Made by a program: the position numbers and the translations under genes. The notes under the pieces are model-generated. The model was not told the origin of the DNA, ran no database searches, and was given only the letters and a program-made list of their open reading frames with translations. Shown here piece by piece: positions 36,302 through 48,961 of a stretch of 64,000 nucleotides of DNA; positions within the stretch are counted from its first letter, which is position 1, and each line of letters starts with the position of its first letter. Source of the stretch: Siphonodentalium dalli (lineage: Eukaryota; Mollusca; Scaphopoda; Gadilida; Siphonodentaliidae); NCBI GenBank assembly GCA_032622095.1, contig CP136069.1, positions 160,385,043-160,449,042 on the forward strand, read 5' to 3'.

Positions 36302-37550
36302 ACTAGCAAGTTAGCCCGCCACTGGCGGCGTTGGTCCGAAACATGACATTTTTTTCGCTTTTCAATGAGTTAATCGTGCCTTTTTAAGAGAAATTATTGT
36401 ACCCTCCCTAAAAGAGGTATGATTTAAGGTACATCGGGCGGAAAAAACTGACCCGATGATGTCGTTGTTGTTGGCATTCAGGGCTTCGGGTCGTTGTTGT
36501 TGGCATCACGGCTCGGGGCTACCCGAAAAATCTCACATTGCCGTATAGCGAAAATAAATATTAGTAATTTTAACTAATTATTTTCTCGCCAACAATGTCG
36601 TTGTTGTTGATATTTACGGCTTGGTGGCTATTTTCTCGCCAACAATGTCGTTGGCGTTCACGGTTTTGGGCAGTGGAAGTCCCGTCAGATTCGGGACGTA
36701 TCGCAGTGCCTTGGATTCACTTAAAAAACTGACCCGATGATGTCGTTGTTGTTGGCATTCAGGGCTTCGGGTCGTTGTTGTTGGCATCACGGCTCCCCGA
36801 AAAATCTCACATTGCCGAAAAGGGAAAATAGGATTGCGTGTATTTAGAAAAACTGACCCGATGATGTCGTTGTTGTTGGCATTCAGGGCTTCGAGTCGTT
36901 GTTGTTGGCATCACGGCTCCCCGAAAAATCTCACATTGCCGAAAAAGTGTATGTAGTAATTTTAACTAATTATTTTCTCGCCAACAATGTCGTTGTTGTT
37001 GATATTTACGGCTTGGGGTCTATTTTCTCGCCAACAATGTCGTTGGCGTTCACGGTTTGGGGCACTGCCATATAGCTGCGTCAGTTAGCAGGAATTGTGG
37101 TGTGTAAGTTTAGACTTTAAAATCTGAATGTTTCGGAAATAGACTAAGATTTTCAGCCGTAACAAAAAATGTATACATCAGAAAATATAAATTCTATATT
37201 TTGCGAGGTATTAGCAAGTTTTGGCTCAACGGGTTTAGCAGTTTGAAGTGAATATGGATATAAAAATATACATATACAGATATAAAAAATGTAGAGTTAC
37301 TCCTCTTGGATCGCGAGCGAATATCAATTAACCCAGAAGTGCCGATTGCGGTGATTTTGATGATTGGGAAGGGAGAAGAGGTGCTCTGAGCTTCTCCAAA
37401 ATGCGACCACGACGATGTCCGTGGGATTTTACACTTATATACGAAATTTGAGCTCAATCTGAACACGCGTTTTGGATTCCATGAAGTACCCACTTACATA
37501 TATATATACACACACATATATATACGTAGTTCTCAAAATATATATTAGAT
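36302..37550 (+). repeat. Repeat cassette C4 with GATGATGTCGTTGTTGTTGG repeats
   Basis: Starts ACTAGCAAGTTAGCCCGCC. AACTGACCCGATGATGTCG begins near 36448, 36727 and 36850, each followed by GTTGTTGTTGGCAT twice. CTCGCCAACAATGTCGTTG recurs in between. It ends in a TATATACACACA tract and TCTCAAAATATATATTAG. Confidence 0.78.
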
Positions 37551-38312
37551 AGACTAGATGGTGGACCCGACTTCGTCCGGGCTGTTTCCCCTCTGCTTTT
37601 CGGCGAATTGCGCGATTTGACCTTGAATTGTCCATTTTGAAGGTCAAGGTCAGGTGGGTCACGATTTGACCGGTCCAAAACACTGCCCGGACAAAAGTAC
37701 CTGTCGAAATCCATCCGGTTTTACCCGATTTAGAGAGTGAATGTCACTCGAAGGTGAAGGTCACACCGCACGAGCATCCGGGTGTGACGAAATTGCTCAG
37801 CGCTTCATACTACCCGTTTCCACCAAATTCGGTGGAAATCGGCTCAGCGGATCCCGAGATATAAGTTCAAGGTCACTCGGAGGTCGAGATCACGCCGCAC
37901 CGACATACAGACATGCCCGTGTTACTCATGGGGTCAACCTACACCAACACCCCAAAAATGGGAGAAGTAGGCCCAGCGGATCCCGAGATACGGTTTCAAG
38001 GTCATTTGAAATGTCAAGGTCACGCCGCACGGGCATCCGTACGCGACGAAATGGCTCGGCGCCTCACACTGCCCCCCACATACCAAATTTGTTCAAATCG
38101 GCCCAACAGGAGCCGAGATACAGGTTGAAGGTCACCGGTTTGAAGGTCAATGTCACGCCGCACGGACAAGTGGACGGGCCCATGTTCGTTCCCGGGTCGA
38201 ATTACGTGTCCGTACCAAGTTTGGTCGAAATCGGTCCAGTCGTGTTCGAGTCCATCCCGAACACACACACACACACCCACCCCCTCATACACACACACCC
38301 TCACACACACGT
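37551..38312 (+). repeat. Repeat cassette A4 (AAGGTCA units, diverged)
   Basis: Starts AGACTAGATGGTGGACCCGA. Successive units contain AAGGTCACGCCGCACGG-like text and GGATCCCGAGATA, about 120-130 bp apart. It ends in ACACACACACACCCACCCC. More diverged from A1-A3 than they are from each other. Confidence 0.75.
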
Positions 38313-38936
38313 GGTTGGTCCGAAACATGACAATTTTTTAATGTTTTTTTGGTGTTTTTCAATGAGTTAATATTGGGTTTTTCAATATTTTACCCGATTT
38401 GACCTTGAATTGATCATTTTCAAGGTCAAGGTCATGTCGGGGTCACAATATATAATTTGTGGGTACCCGTTTGAAGGTTAAGACTGACCCGATGAAAATT
38501 TCCCCCCCCGTTCCTAGGAACGACAGACATAAGAATGTTTCACACAACACGCAGTACCCGTCCCTAAAAGAAAATGCGACGTCGACGATCCCCGTGTGTT
38601 TTTACTCACCTAGGGCGGAAAAACTTACCCGATCCGCGTTCTTAGGAAGCCCCAAGTACGTAAGAATAACTCAACACGCTCATGTCTATACACGCCCAGA
38701 ACCAGAAGAGGTATGATTTTTTAACCTGCCCGTGGCCATTGAGCAGCCCCTGCCAGAGGTTATCCACCCTTACGAGATGGTCCATAGTCCCCGCAAAGAG
38801 CGGAAAGTCAATTAATCCCGTCGTGAACCACAACCCCGCAAAGGGCGGACAGTCAATCCCGTCGTGAACCCCATCACCAACGCGACGTAATTTTGTTTGG
38901 TATCATGTGTTGCGTTCTAAAAATAGGTCGATTACA
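38313..38936 (+). repeat. Repeat cassette C5
   Basis: Begins at GGTTGGTCCGAAACATGACA and follows C2 closely (TTTGACCTTGAATTGATC, CGATCCGCGTTCTTAGGAA, AACGCGACGTAATTTTGT). It ends without the usual microsatellite shortly before the assembly gap. Confidence 0.75.
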
Positions 38937-39017
38937 GTGGATTCGTAAATGACGAAATATGAGCGCGACAGAGAATATTGTTTGATCTAAAGCAACTCGA
39001 ACGAATGGCAGTGTTGT

Positions 39018-39117
39018 NNNNNNNNNNNNNNNNNNNNNNNNNNNNNNNNNNNNNNNNNNNNNNNNNNNNNNNNNNNNNNNNNNNNNNNNNNNNNNNNNNN
39101 NNNNNNNNNNNNNNNNN
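39018..39117. other. Assembly gap (100 N)
   Basis: Exactly 100 N bases. The round number suggests a scaffolding gap of unknown true size. It sits at the left edge of the 1.34-kb tandem array, so the real monomer count is probably larger than shown. Confidence 0.98.
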
Positions 39118-42100
39118 ACTGGTGCAGAGGATGACGTTCTAAGGGAAAATTGACAACTTGAAGTTCAAATAGTTCAAACCCATGGCCGGCGGGACTTTTA
39201 GTTAACACTGTCGCCTATGGAAAATAATTAGTTGTGTGTAACCTATAGGCAAAAAAAATCACATTTTTCAAATATCGTCAGGGCAGCGAATTTAGGAACA
39301 CTGATAAACAAAGACTGACTCGTTTTGTTGAGTTATTATTTTTTCACTCCCTACAGACCCATTTTCAGATTATGCGAGACATTTATTAACCCTCTGTCGC
39401 CGGAACTTAAACTTTTCCCGGAGGCGAAATTTTCTGAAAATCATCAAATTTGTGCATATAGGTGACCTTTAATGTTCAAAATAACACGATCGAGGTGATG
39501 AAAGTTTCTCTTATAGGAATTCGACCTCAAACTCCTAAAAAGTACTGAAATTTAAAGGGACATCCGCCTATCATTGAACAAAACCATCATCGGATGGTGA
39601 AATTTTGAGGGGGGGGGGGGGGGGTCTATTTCAAATCCGATTAAACATTGTATTGTTAAAAATTAGATAAATTCCTTAAAACGTATGGTAGCTATACGTG
39701 ACTAGTTTTCAAAACTTATACATATTACTTTCTATCGTGTGCGTTATGCACGCGAGTCGGTTTTTACAAATTAAATAATGATGAAAAACCCTGAATTTGG
39801 GGTGTGGTCACATTTGTGGTCATAATATCCCCATTAGTGAGTGGATGGACATGGGACATGCGACACTGTGCAGTATATATGTCTATGACAAGCTTAACAT
39901 GAGACATTAGTATCTTTTCTACTAAACTGCGCTTCCAGAGTTATCAGGATTCTATAACTGGTGTTATGTCTTACCCCAAAAAAATTGTTAATTTTAAAAC
40001 GGGGTATGTGGGTTAAATGACCGCTGGGAGATAATAGGATGTCCAATGACTCCTATATTTCTATTGTGTCACGGTAAAGCTTTTTTTGTAAAATTGGCGC
40101 GGTTTACACGATCAAACTTCAATTTTCTTTTCAATTATAGGTTACAAACAACTAATTATATAGAGTTACGCTTCTTGAATTTGTGTAGGGAAACTCGAGT
40201 CAGCATAAAAAAAAATTCTGGCTGCTGATTGGTTGATTATCATTGAGGGAAATATCCCTAATCGGGAACAGAAAATTATAACCTACGTAAATATGGCGAT
40301 CGTGTATGTTTAGATGTCCAGGAAGAGTCTGGTGGTGTCCAGAAGTTACGGAAGGGGTCGTGGTATTTTTATGCTGCTGATTTTTGTGCCGTAAATGGGG
40401 TAGTTGTGGAAATGCAAGATTATCGTTTGAAAACAATACCGAAAAGGGCGCGTTTGTTGTCACATACTGGTGCAGAGGATGACGTTCTAAGGGAAAATTG
40501 ACAACTTGAAGTTCAAATAGTTCAAACCCATGGCCGGCGGGACTTTTAGTTAACACTGTCGCCTATGGAAAATAATTAGTTGTGTGTAACCTATAGGCAA
40601 AAAAATCACATTTTTCAAATATCGTTCAGGGCAGCGAATTTAGGAACACTGATAAACAAAGACTGACTCGTTTTGTTGAGTTATTATATTTTCACTCCCT
40701 ACAGACCCATTTTCAGATTATGCGAGACATTTATTAACCCTCTGTCGCCGGAACTTAAACTTTTCCCGGAGGCGAAATTTTCTGAAAATCATCAAATTTG
40801 TGCATATAGGTGGACCTTTAATGTTCAAAATAACACGATCGAGGTGATGAAAGTTTCTCTTATAGGAATTCGACTCAAACTCCTAAAAAGTACTGAAATT
40901 TAAAGGGACATCCGCCTATCATTGAACAAAACCATCATCGGATGGTGAAATTTTGAGGGGGGGGGGGGTCTATTTCAAATCCGATTAAACATTGTATTGT
41001 TCAAAATTAGATAAATTCCTTAAAACGTATGGTAGCTATACGTGACTAGTTTTCAAAACTTATACATATTACTTTCTATCGTGTGCGTTATGCACGCGAG
41101 TCGGTTTTTACAAATTAAATAATGATGAAAAACCCTGAATTTGGGGTGTGGTCACATTTGTGGTCATAATATCCCCATTAGTGAGTGGATGGACATGGGA
41201 CATGCGACACTGTGCAGTATATATGTCTATGACAAGCTTAACATGAGACATTAGTATCTTTTCTACTAAACTGCGCTTCCAGAGTTATCAGGATTCTATA
41301 ACTGGTGTTATGTCTTACCCCAAAAAAATTGTTAATTTTAAAACGGGGTATGTGGGTTAAATGACCGCTGGGAGATAATAGGATGTCCAATGACTCCTAT
41401 ATTTCTATGGTGTCACGGTAAAGCTTTTTTTGTAAAATTGGCGCGGTTTACACGATCAAACTTCAATTTTCTTTTCAATTATAGGTTACAAACAACTAAT
41501 TATATAGAGTTACGCTTCTTGAATTTGTGTAGGGAAACTCGAGTCAGCATAAAAAAAAATTCTGGCTGCTGATTGGTTGATTATCATTGAGGGAAATATC
41601 CCTAATCGGGAACAGAAAATTATAACCTACGTAAATATGGCGATCGTGTATGTTTAGATGTCCAGGAAGAGTCTGGTGGTGTCCAGAAGTTACGGAAGGG
41701 GTCGTGGTATTTTTATGCTGCTGATTTTTGTGCCGTAAATGGGGTAGTTGTGGAAATGCAAGATTATCGTTTGAAAACAATACCGAAAAGGGCGCGTTTG
41801 TTGTCACATACTGGTGCAGAGGATGACGTTCTAAGGGAAAATTGACAACTTGAAGTTCAAATAGTTCAAACCCATGGCCGGCGGGACTTTTAGTTAACAC
41901 TGTCGCCTATGGAAAATAATTAGTTGTGTGTAACCTATAGGCAAAAAAATCACATTTTTCAAATATCGTTCAGGGCAGCGAATTTAGGAACACTGATAAA
42001 CAAAGACTGACTCGTTTTGTTGAGTTATTATATTTTCACTCCCTACAGACCCATTTTCAGATTATGCGAGACATTTATTAACCCTCTGTCGCCGGAACTT

Positions 42101-45100
42101 AAACTTTTCCCGGAGGCGAAATTTTCTGAAATTCATCAAATTTGTGCATATAGGTGGACCTTTAATGTTCAAAATAACACGATCGAGGTGATGAAAGTTT
42201 CTCTTATAGGAATTCGACTCAAACTCCTAAAAAGTACTGAAATTTAAAGGGACATCCGCCTATCATTGAACAAAACCATCATCGGATGGTGAAATTTTGA
42301 GGGGGGGGGGTCTATTTCAAATCCGATTAAACATTATATTGTTCAAAATTAGATAAATTCCTTAAAACGTATGGTAGCTATACGTGACTAGTTTTCAAAA
42401 CTTATACATATTACTTTCTATCGTGTGCGTTATGCACGCGAGTCGGTTTTTACAAATTAAATAATGATGAAAAACCCTGAATTTGGGGTGTGGTCACATT
42501 TGTGGTCATAATATCCCCATTAGTGAGTGGATGGACATGGGACATGCGACACTGTGCAGTATATATGTCTATGACAAGCTTAACATGAGACATTAGTATC
42601 TTTTCTACTAAACTGCGCTTCCAGAGTTATCAGGATTCTATAACTGGTGTTATGTCTTACCCCAAAAAAATTGTTAATTTTAAAACGGGGTATGTGGGTT
42701 AAATGACCGCTGGGAGATAATAGGATGTCCAATGACTCCTATATTTCTATTGTGTCACGGTAAAGCTTTCTTTGTAAAATTGGCGCGGTTTACACGATCA
42801 AACTTCAATTTTCTTTTCAATTATAGGTTACAAACAACTAATTATATAGAGTTACGCTTCTTGAATTTGTGTAGGGAAACTCGAGTCAGCATAAAAAAAA
42901 ATTCTGGCTGCTGATTGGTTGATTATCATTGAGGGAAATATCCCTAATCGGGAACAGAAAATTATAACCTACGTAAATATGGCGATCGTGTATGTTTAGA
43001 TGTCCAGGAAGAGTCTGGTGGTGTCCAGAAGTTACGGAAGGGGTCGTGGTATTTTTATGCTGCTGATTTTTGTGCCGTAAATGGGGTAGTTGTGGAAATG
43101 CAAGATTATCGTTTGAAAACAATACCGAAAAGGGCGCGTTTGTTGTCACATACTGGTGCAGAGGATGACTTTCTAAGGGAATATTGACAACTTGAAGTTC
43201 AAATAGTTCAAACCCATGGCCGGCGGGACTTTTAGTTAACACTGTCGCCTATGGAAAATAATTAGTTGTGTGTAACCTATAGGCAAAAAAATCACATTTT
43301 TCAAATATCGTTCAGGGCAGCGAATTTAGGAACACTGATAAACAAAGACTGACTCGTTTTGTTGAGTTATTATATTTTCACTCCCTACAGACCCATTTTC
43401 AGATTATGCGAGACATTTATTAACCCTCTGTCGCCGGAACTTAAACTTTTCCCGGAGGCGAAATTTTCTGAAAATCATCAAATTTGTGCATATAGGTGGA
43501 CCTTTAATGTTCAAAATAACACGATCGAGGTGATGAAAGTTTCTCTTATAGGAATTCGACTCAAACTCCTAAAAAGTACTGAAATTTAAAGGGACATCCG
43601 CCTATCATTGAACAAAACCATCATCGGATGGTGAAATTTTGAGGGGGGGGGGGGGTCTATTTCAAATCCGATTAAACATTGTATTGTTCAAAATTAGATA
43701 AATTCCTTAAAACGTATGGTAGCTATACGTGACTAGTTTTCAAAACTTATACATATTACTTTCTATCGTGTGCGTTATGCACGCGAGTCGGTTTTTACAA
43801 ATTAAATAATGATGAAAAACCCTGAATTTGGGGTGTGGTCACATTTGTGGTCATAATATCCCCATTAGTGAGTGGATGGACATGGGACATGCGACACTGT
43901 GCAGTATATATGTCTATGACAAGCTTAACATGAGACATTAGTATCTTTTCTACTAAACTGCGCTTCCAGAGTTATCAGGATTCTATAACTGGTGTTATGT
44001 CTTACCCCAAAAAAATTGTTAATTTTAAAACGGGGTATGTGGGTTAAATGACCGCTGGGAGATAATAGGATGTCCAATGACTCCTATATTTCTATTGTGT
44101 CACGGTAAAGCTTTTTTTGTAAAATTGGCGCGGTTTACACGATCAAACTTCAATTTTCTTTTCAATTAAAGGTTACAAACAACTAATTATATAGAGTTAC
44201 GCTTCTTGAATTTGTGTAGGGAAACTCGAGTCAGCATAAAAAAAAATTCTGGCTGCTGATTGGTTGATTATCATTGAGGGAAATATCCCTAATCGGGAAC
44301 AGAAAATTATAACCTACGTAAATATGGCGATCGTGTATGTTTAGATGTCCAGGAAGAGTCTGGTGGTGTCCAGAAGTTACGGAAGGGGTCGTGGTATTTT
44401 TATGCTGCTGATTTTTGTGCCGTAAATGGGGTAGTTGTGGAAATGCAAGATTATCGTTTGAAAAAAATACCGAAAAGGGCGCGTTTGTTGTCACATACTG
44501 GTGCAGAGGATGACGTTCTAAGGGAAAATTGACAACTTGAAGTTCAAATAGTTCAAACCCATGGCCGGCGGGACTTTTAGTTAACACTGTCGCCTATGAA
44601 AAATAATTAGTTGTGTGTAACCTATAGGCAAAAAAATCACATTTTTCAAATATCGTTCAGGGCAGCGAATTTAGGAACACTGATAAACAAAGACCGACTC
44701 GTTTTGTTGAGTTATTATATTTTCACTCCCTACAGACCCATTTTCAGATTATCCGAGACATTTATTAACCCCCTGTCGCCGGAACTTAAACTTTTCCCGG
44801 AGGCGAAATTTTCTGAAAATCATCAAATTTGTGCATATAGGTGGACCTTTAATGTTCAAAATAACACGATCGAGGTGATGAAAGTTTCTCTTATAGGAAT
44901 TCGACTCAAACTCCTAAAAAGTACTGAAATTTAAAGGGACATCCGCCTATCATTGAACAAAACCATCATCGGATGGTGAAATTTTGAGGGGGGGGGGGGT
45001 CTATTTCAAATCCGATTAAACATTGTATTGTTCAAAATTAGATAAATTCCTTAAAACGTATGGTAGCTATACGTGACTAGTTTTCAAAACTTATACATAT

Positions 45101-47308
45101 TACTTTCTATCGTGTGCGTTATGCACGCGAGTCGGTTTTTACAAATTAAATAATGATGAAAAACCCTGAATTTGGGGTGTGGTCACATTTGTGGTCATAA
45201 TATCCCCATTAGTGAGTGGATGGACATGGGACATGCGACACTGTGCAGTATATATGTCTATGACAAGCTTAACATGAGACATTAGTATCTTTTCTACTAA
45301 ACTGCGCTTCCAGAGTTATCAGGATTCTATAACTGGTGTTATGTCTTACCCCAAAAAAATTGTTAATTTTAAAACGGGGTATGTGGGTTAAATGACCGCT
45401 GGGAGATAATAGGATGTCCAATGACTCCTATATTTCTATTGTGTCACGGTAAAGCTTTTTTTGTAAAATTGGCGCGGTTTACACGATCAAACTTCAATTT
45501 TCTTTTCAATTATAGGTTACAAACAACTAATTATATAGAGTTACGCTTCTTGAATTTGTGTAGGGAAACTCGAGTCAGCATAAAAAAAAATTCTGGCTGC
45601 TGATTGGTTGATTATCATTGAGGGAAATATCCCTAATCGGGAACAGAAAATTATAACCTACGTAAATATGGCGATCGTGTATGTTTAGATGTCCAGGAAG
45701 AGTCTGGTGGTGTCCAGAAGTTACGGAAGGGGTCGTGGTATTTTTATGCTGCTGATTTTTGTGCCGTAAATGGGGTAGTTGTGGAAATGCAAGATTATCG
45801 TTTGAAAAAAATACCGAAAAGGGCGCGTTTGTTGTCACATACTGGTGCAGAGGATGACGTTCTAAGGGAAAATTGACAACTTGAAGTTCAAATAGTTCAA
45901 ACCCATGGCCGGCGGGACTTTTAGTTAACACTGTCGCCTATGGAAAATAATTAGTTGTGTGTAACCTATAGGCAAAAACATCACATTTTTCAAATATCGT
46001 TCAGGGCAGCGAATTTAGGAACACTGATAAACAAAGACTGACTCGTTTTGTTGAGTTATTATATTTTCACTCCCTACAGACCCATTTTCAGATTATGCGA
46101 GACATTTATTAACCCTCTGTCGCCGGAACTTAAACTTTTCCCGGAGGCGAAATTTTCTGAAAATCATCAAATTTGTGCATATAGGTGGACATTTAATGTT
46201 CAAAATAACACGATCGAGGTGATGAAAGTTTCTCTTATAGGAATTCGACTCAAACTCCTAAAAAGTACTGAAATTTAAAGGGACATCCGCCTATCATTGA
46301 ACAAAACCATCATCGGATGGTGAAATTTTGAGGGGGGGGGGTCTATTTCAAATCCGATTAAACATTGTATTGTTCAAAATTAGATAAATTCCTTAAAACG
46401 TATGGTAGCTATACGTGACTAGTTTTCAAAACTTATACATATTACTTTCTATCGTGTGCGTTATGCACGCGAGTCGGTTTTTACAAATTAAATAATGATG
46501 AAAAACCCTGAATTTGGGGTGTGGTCACATTTGTGGTCATAATATCCCCATTAGTGAGTGGATGGACATGGGACATGCGACACTGTGCAGTATATATGTC
46601 TATGACAAGCTTAACATGAGACATTAGTATCTTTTCTACTAAACTGCGCTTCCAGAGTTATCAGGATTCTATAACTGGTGTTATGTCTTACCCCAAAAAA
46701 ATTGTTAATTTTAAAACGGGGTATGTGGGTTAAATGACCGCTGGGAGATAATAGGATGTCCAATGACTCCTATATTTCTATTGTGTCACGGTAAAGCTTT
46801 TTTTGTAAAATTGGCGCGGTTTACACGATCAAACTTCAATTTTCTTTTCAATTATAGGTTACAAACAACTAATTATATAGAGTTACGCTTCTTGAATTTG
46901 TGTAGGGAAACTCGAGTCAGCATAAAACAAAATTCTGGCTGCTGATTGGTTGATTATCATTGAGGGAAATATCCCTAATCGGGAACAGAAAATTATAACC
47001 TACGTAAATATGGCGATCGTGTATGTTTAGATGTCCAGGAAGAGTCTGGTGGTGTCCAGAAGTTACGGAAGGGGTCGTGGTATTTTTATGCTGCTGATTT
47101 TTGTGCAGTAAATGGGGTAGTTGTGGAAATGCAAGATTTACGTTTGAAAAAAATACCGAAAAGGGCGCGTTTGTTGTCACATACTGGTGCAGAGGATGAC
47201 GTTCTAAGGGAAAATTGACAACTTGAAGTTCAAATAGTTCAAACCCATGGCCGGCGGGACTTTTAGTTAACACTGTCGCCTATGGAAAATAATTAGTTGT
47301 GTGTAACC
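39118..47308. repeat. Tandem array of about 1.34-kb monomers, each holding a MITE
   Basis: Six full monomers plus a partial one after the gap. Equivalent points fall at 39208, 40556, 41900, 43242, 44587, 45931 and 47273, i.e. periods 1348, 1344, 1342, 1345, 1344 and 1342. Subtracting the length of the poly-G tract in each monomer (16, 12, 10, 13, 12, 10) gives 1332 every time. Monomers differ otherwise by rare substitutions, indicating recent amplification or homogenisation. Each is a 452-bp MITE plus about 880 bp of unique sequence. Open frames repeated in every monomer (118, 76 and 60 codons) match no known domain. Confidence 0.95.
40140..40591 (-). mobile_element. MITE copy within array monomer (TIR GGTTACA...)
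   Basis: The ends are GGTTACAAACAACTAATTAT and, reversed, GGTTACACACAACTAATTAT. TA flanks both sides, consistent with a TA-target DNA element. Equivalent copies start near 41484, 42826, 44171, 45515 and 46857, the last ending at 47308. A 118-codon frame runs along the minus strand inside it. The element is 452 bp and part of the satellite monomer, so it was probably amplified with the array rather than inserted six times. Confidence 0.8.
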
Positions 47309-47314
47309 TAATAT

Positions 47315-48961
47315 CCAAAGTCGTTATTTCGTGAGAGAATCTGGATTCAGAATCCGAATCCGATTACGGGACGGGGCTGTCGAGATTACACGGATTCTAG
47401 GTCAAATTTTGAAATCCACGTGATCGCCGGTACTAGGTTTAATGTTCTCCCAGCGTCAAACATGGCTCATGCATTTGACACAAGTATCATTTGTATCTAA
47501 AATTTATAATGTTCATGTTTGTTTGTGAAAGTCAAGCTTTTCTTCTATATGTATATATATGGCACCTAATTAGCTGCCAATCCGACTTAATCGCATTTTA
47601 TTTCTCAAATTAAAGTGTGTTTATATGATGAGGGCACGCATGTCAGACAGCTCTAGATCTCCTGAATCAAATTCCAAAGACGCTGTGGAGAACACACGAA
47701 ACTTGTCAGTTGTACAGGGACGTGGGGCCAGAGGTTGGTTGTGGTGTCCCCCCCCCGAACTATGGTACATTTCCAACAGTTGGAAATTTCATGCCTGACA
47801 CAACATTAGTTGAACATTAATATGACATCATATATAGGTTGGAATTGTTCTCGTTGTTTGATTTTCCAACCAGTTATAGTTGATAATTTTCTAATTTTCG
47901 GGTGTGTCAGGTTGGATATTTCCAAGGGTGTGCAAATGGAATTCTGCGAACCAGTGAGTTTGATGTTTGGTTCAATGGGGGTGGGGTGCAGTTGTCCGGA
48001 AATTTGAAGGTGCGCCCCCATGGAAATCCTATAGCCACGTCCCTTGAACGTGTACGTGTGGGTATTTAATCAAATACATTGACATTTCCACTATATAATC
48101 CTGATATCCTAGAATAAGCTTTACATTTGTGTTTGTGCGATTGGGAGATGTAGCTCACATGCGACCAAGAGATCCCAATATTAGCTAAATGGGCAAAGCT
48201 TTATTTTCCAACAAATGCACCCGTGTTTCGGCACTACAGAGACTATTGTGTGAAGCGACTGCATTTAATGAAACAACCCATTTTAAATATGAAACTGTTA
48301 TAAGACTAGGTACGCACATACGTGTATCTGATAATCCATAGATATAATAGAATCCTACTATTTCTAGAATAAGAAGGTACATATAATTACGAACAAAGCA
48401 GAAGACATATCCATGCAGGTTGACGTGAATTCGGTGAATGGTGACGTTATCTGCCGAATTTGAAAACCACATGAGTTCGGGCGGTATTTTGTGGATGGAA
48501 TTATGAAATGAACATGATGAAAGTGACAATGAGATTTACAAGGATTTGCTTCAAGTTCGCCATCAACCGATTTGCCCCCCCCCAGCGTTACTATCAATAC
48601 CCTTATTATTTGTTTAATTTCAGTAAAATTCTCCCCGTTACACTCGATAACACAAATTTGTCTCCGCATTTAAATTTTGTTTTAATGCCGATCGTTTATA
48701 TTCTGCAAAAAATTGTAACCAAAGGACGGATTCTTATGTTTTATTGTGTTTTTAAACTCCCGATGTTGTGAAATCTCGGTTTTTTACATTATGAATGTTC
48801 TGATTCCGATTACGGAATCGGAATCCATATTACGACGAAATAACGATTACGGTCTGTTCGTTTACTGACTCTGGTCTATTCATTTACCGAACCACGTCGT
48901 ATACGCACGGAGTGTAATCTGTAATCTGAATCCAAATTCTCCCACGAAATAACGACTCTGG
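47315..48961. mobile_element. TIR element of 1.65 kb, no transposase
   Basis: The left end CCAAAGTCGTTATTTCGTG and the reversed right end CCAGAGTCGTTATTTCGTG match over about 35 bp, continuing GAGAAT(C/T)TGGATTCAGA. The interior near 48801-48824 has a GATTCCGAT...ATCGGAATC hairpin and further inverted pieces. It begins only 6 bp after the tandem array ends and carries a nested hAT-like MITE. No transposase frame or clear target duplication was seen. Confidence 0.7.
47715..48045. mobile_element. hAT-like MITE, relative of 28444-29537
   Basis: The ends are CAGGGACGTGGGGCC and, reversed, CAAGGGACGTGGCTATAGG. Internal CATTTCCAACAGTTGGAAA and a C homopolymer match the larger hAT element. Flanks CAGTTGTA and AACGTGTA share only 5 of 8 bases, as expected for an old insertion. 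It lies inside the 47315-48961 element. Confidence 0.65.

Noticed and set aside
40200-40556. 118-codon frame repeated in every array monomer as a gene family
   Set aside because: Copies are almost identical because the array is young, so conservation is uninformative; a more distant copy at the window edge has a stop in this frame.
39118-47308. CRISPR-like or bacterial repeat array
   Set aside because: Units are 1.3 kb and adjacent without spacers, and the context is eukaryotic.
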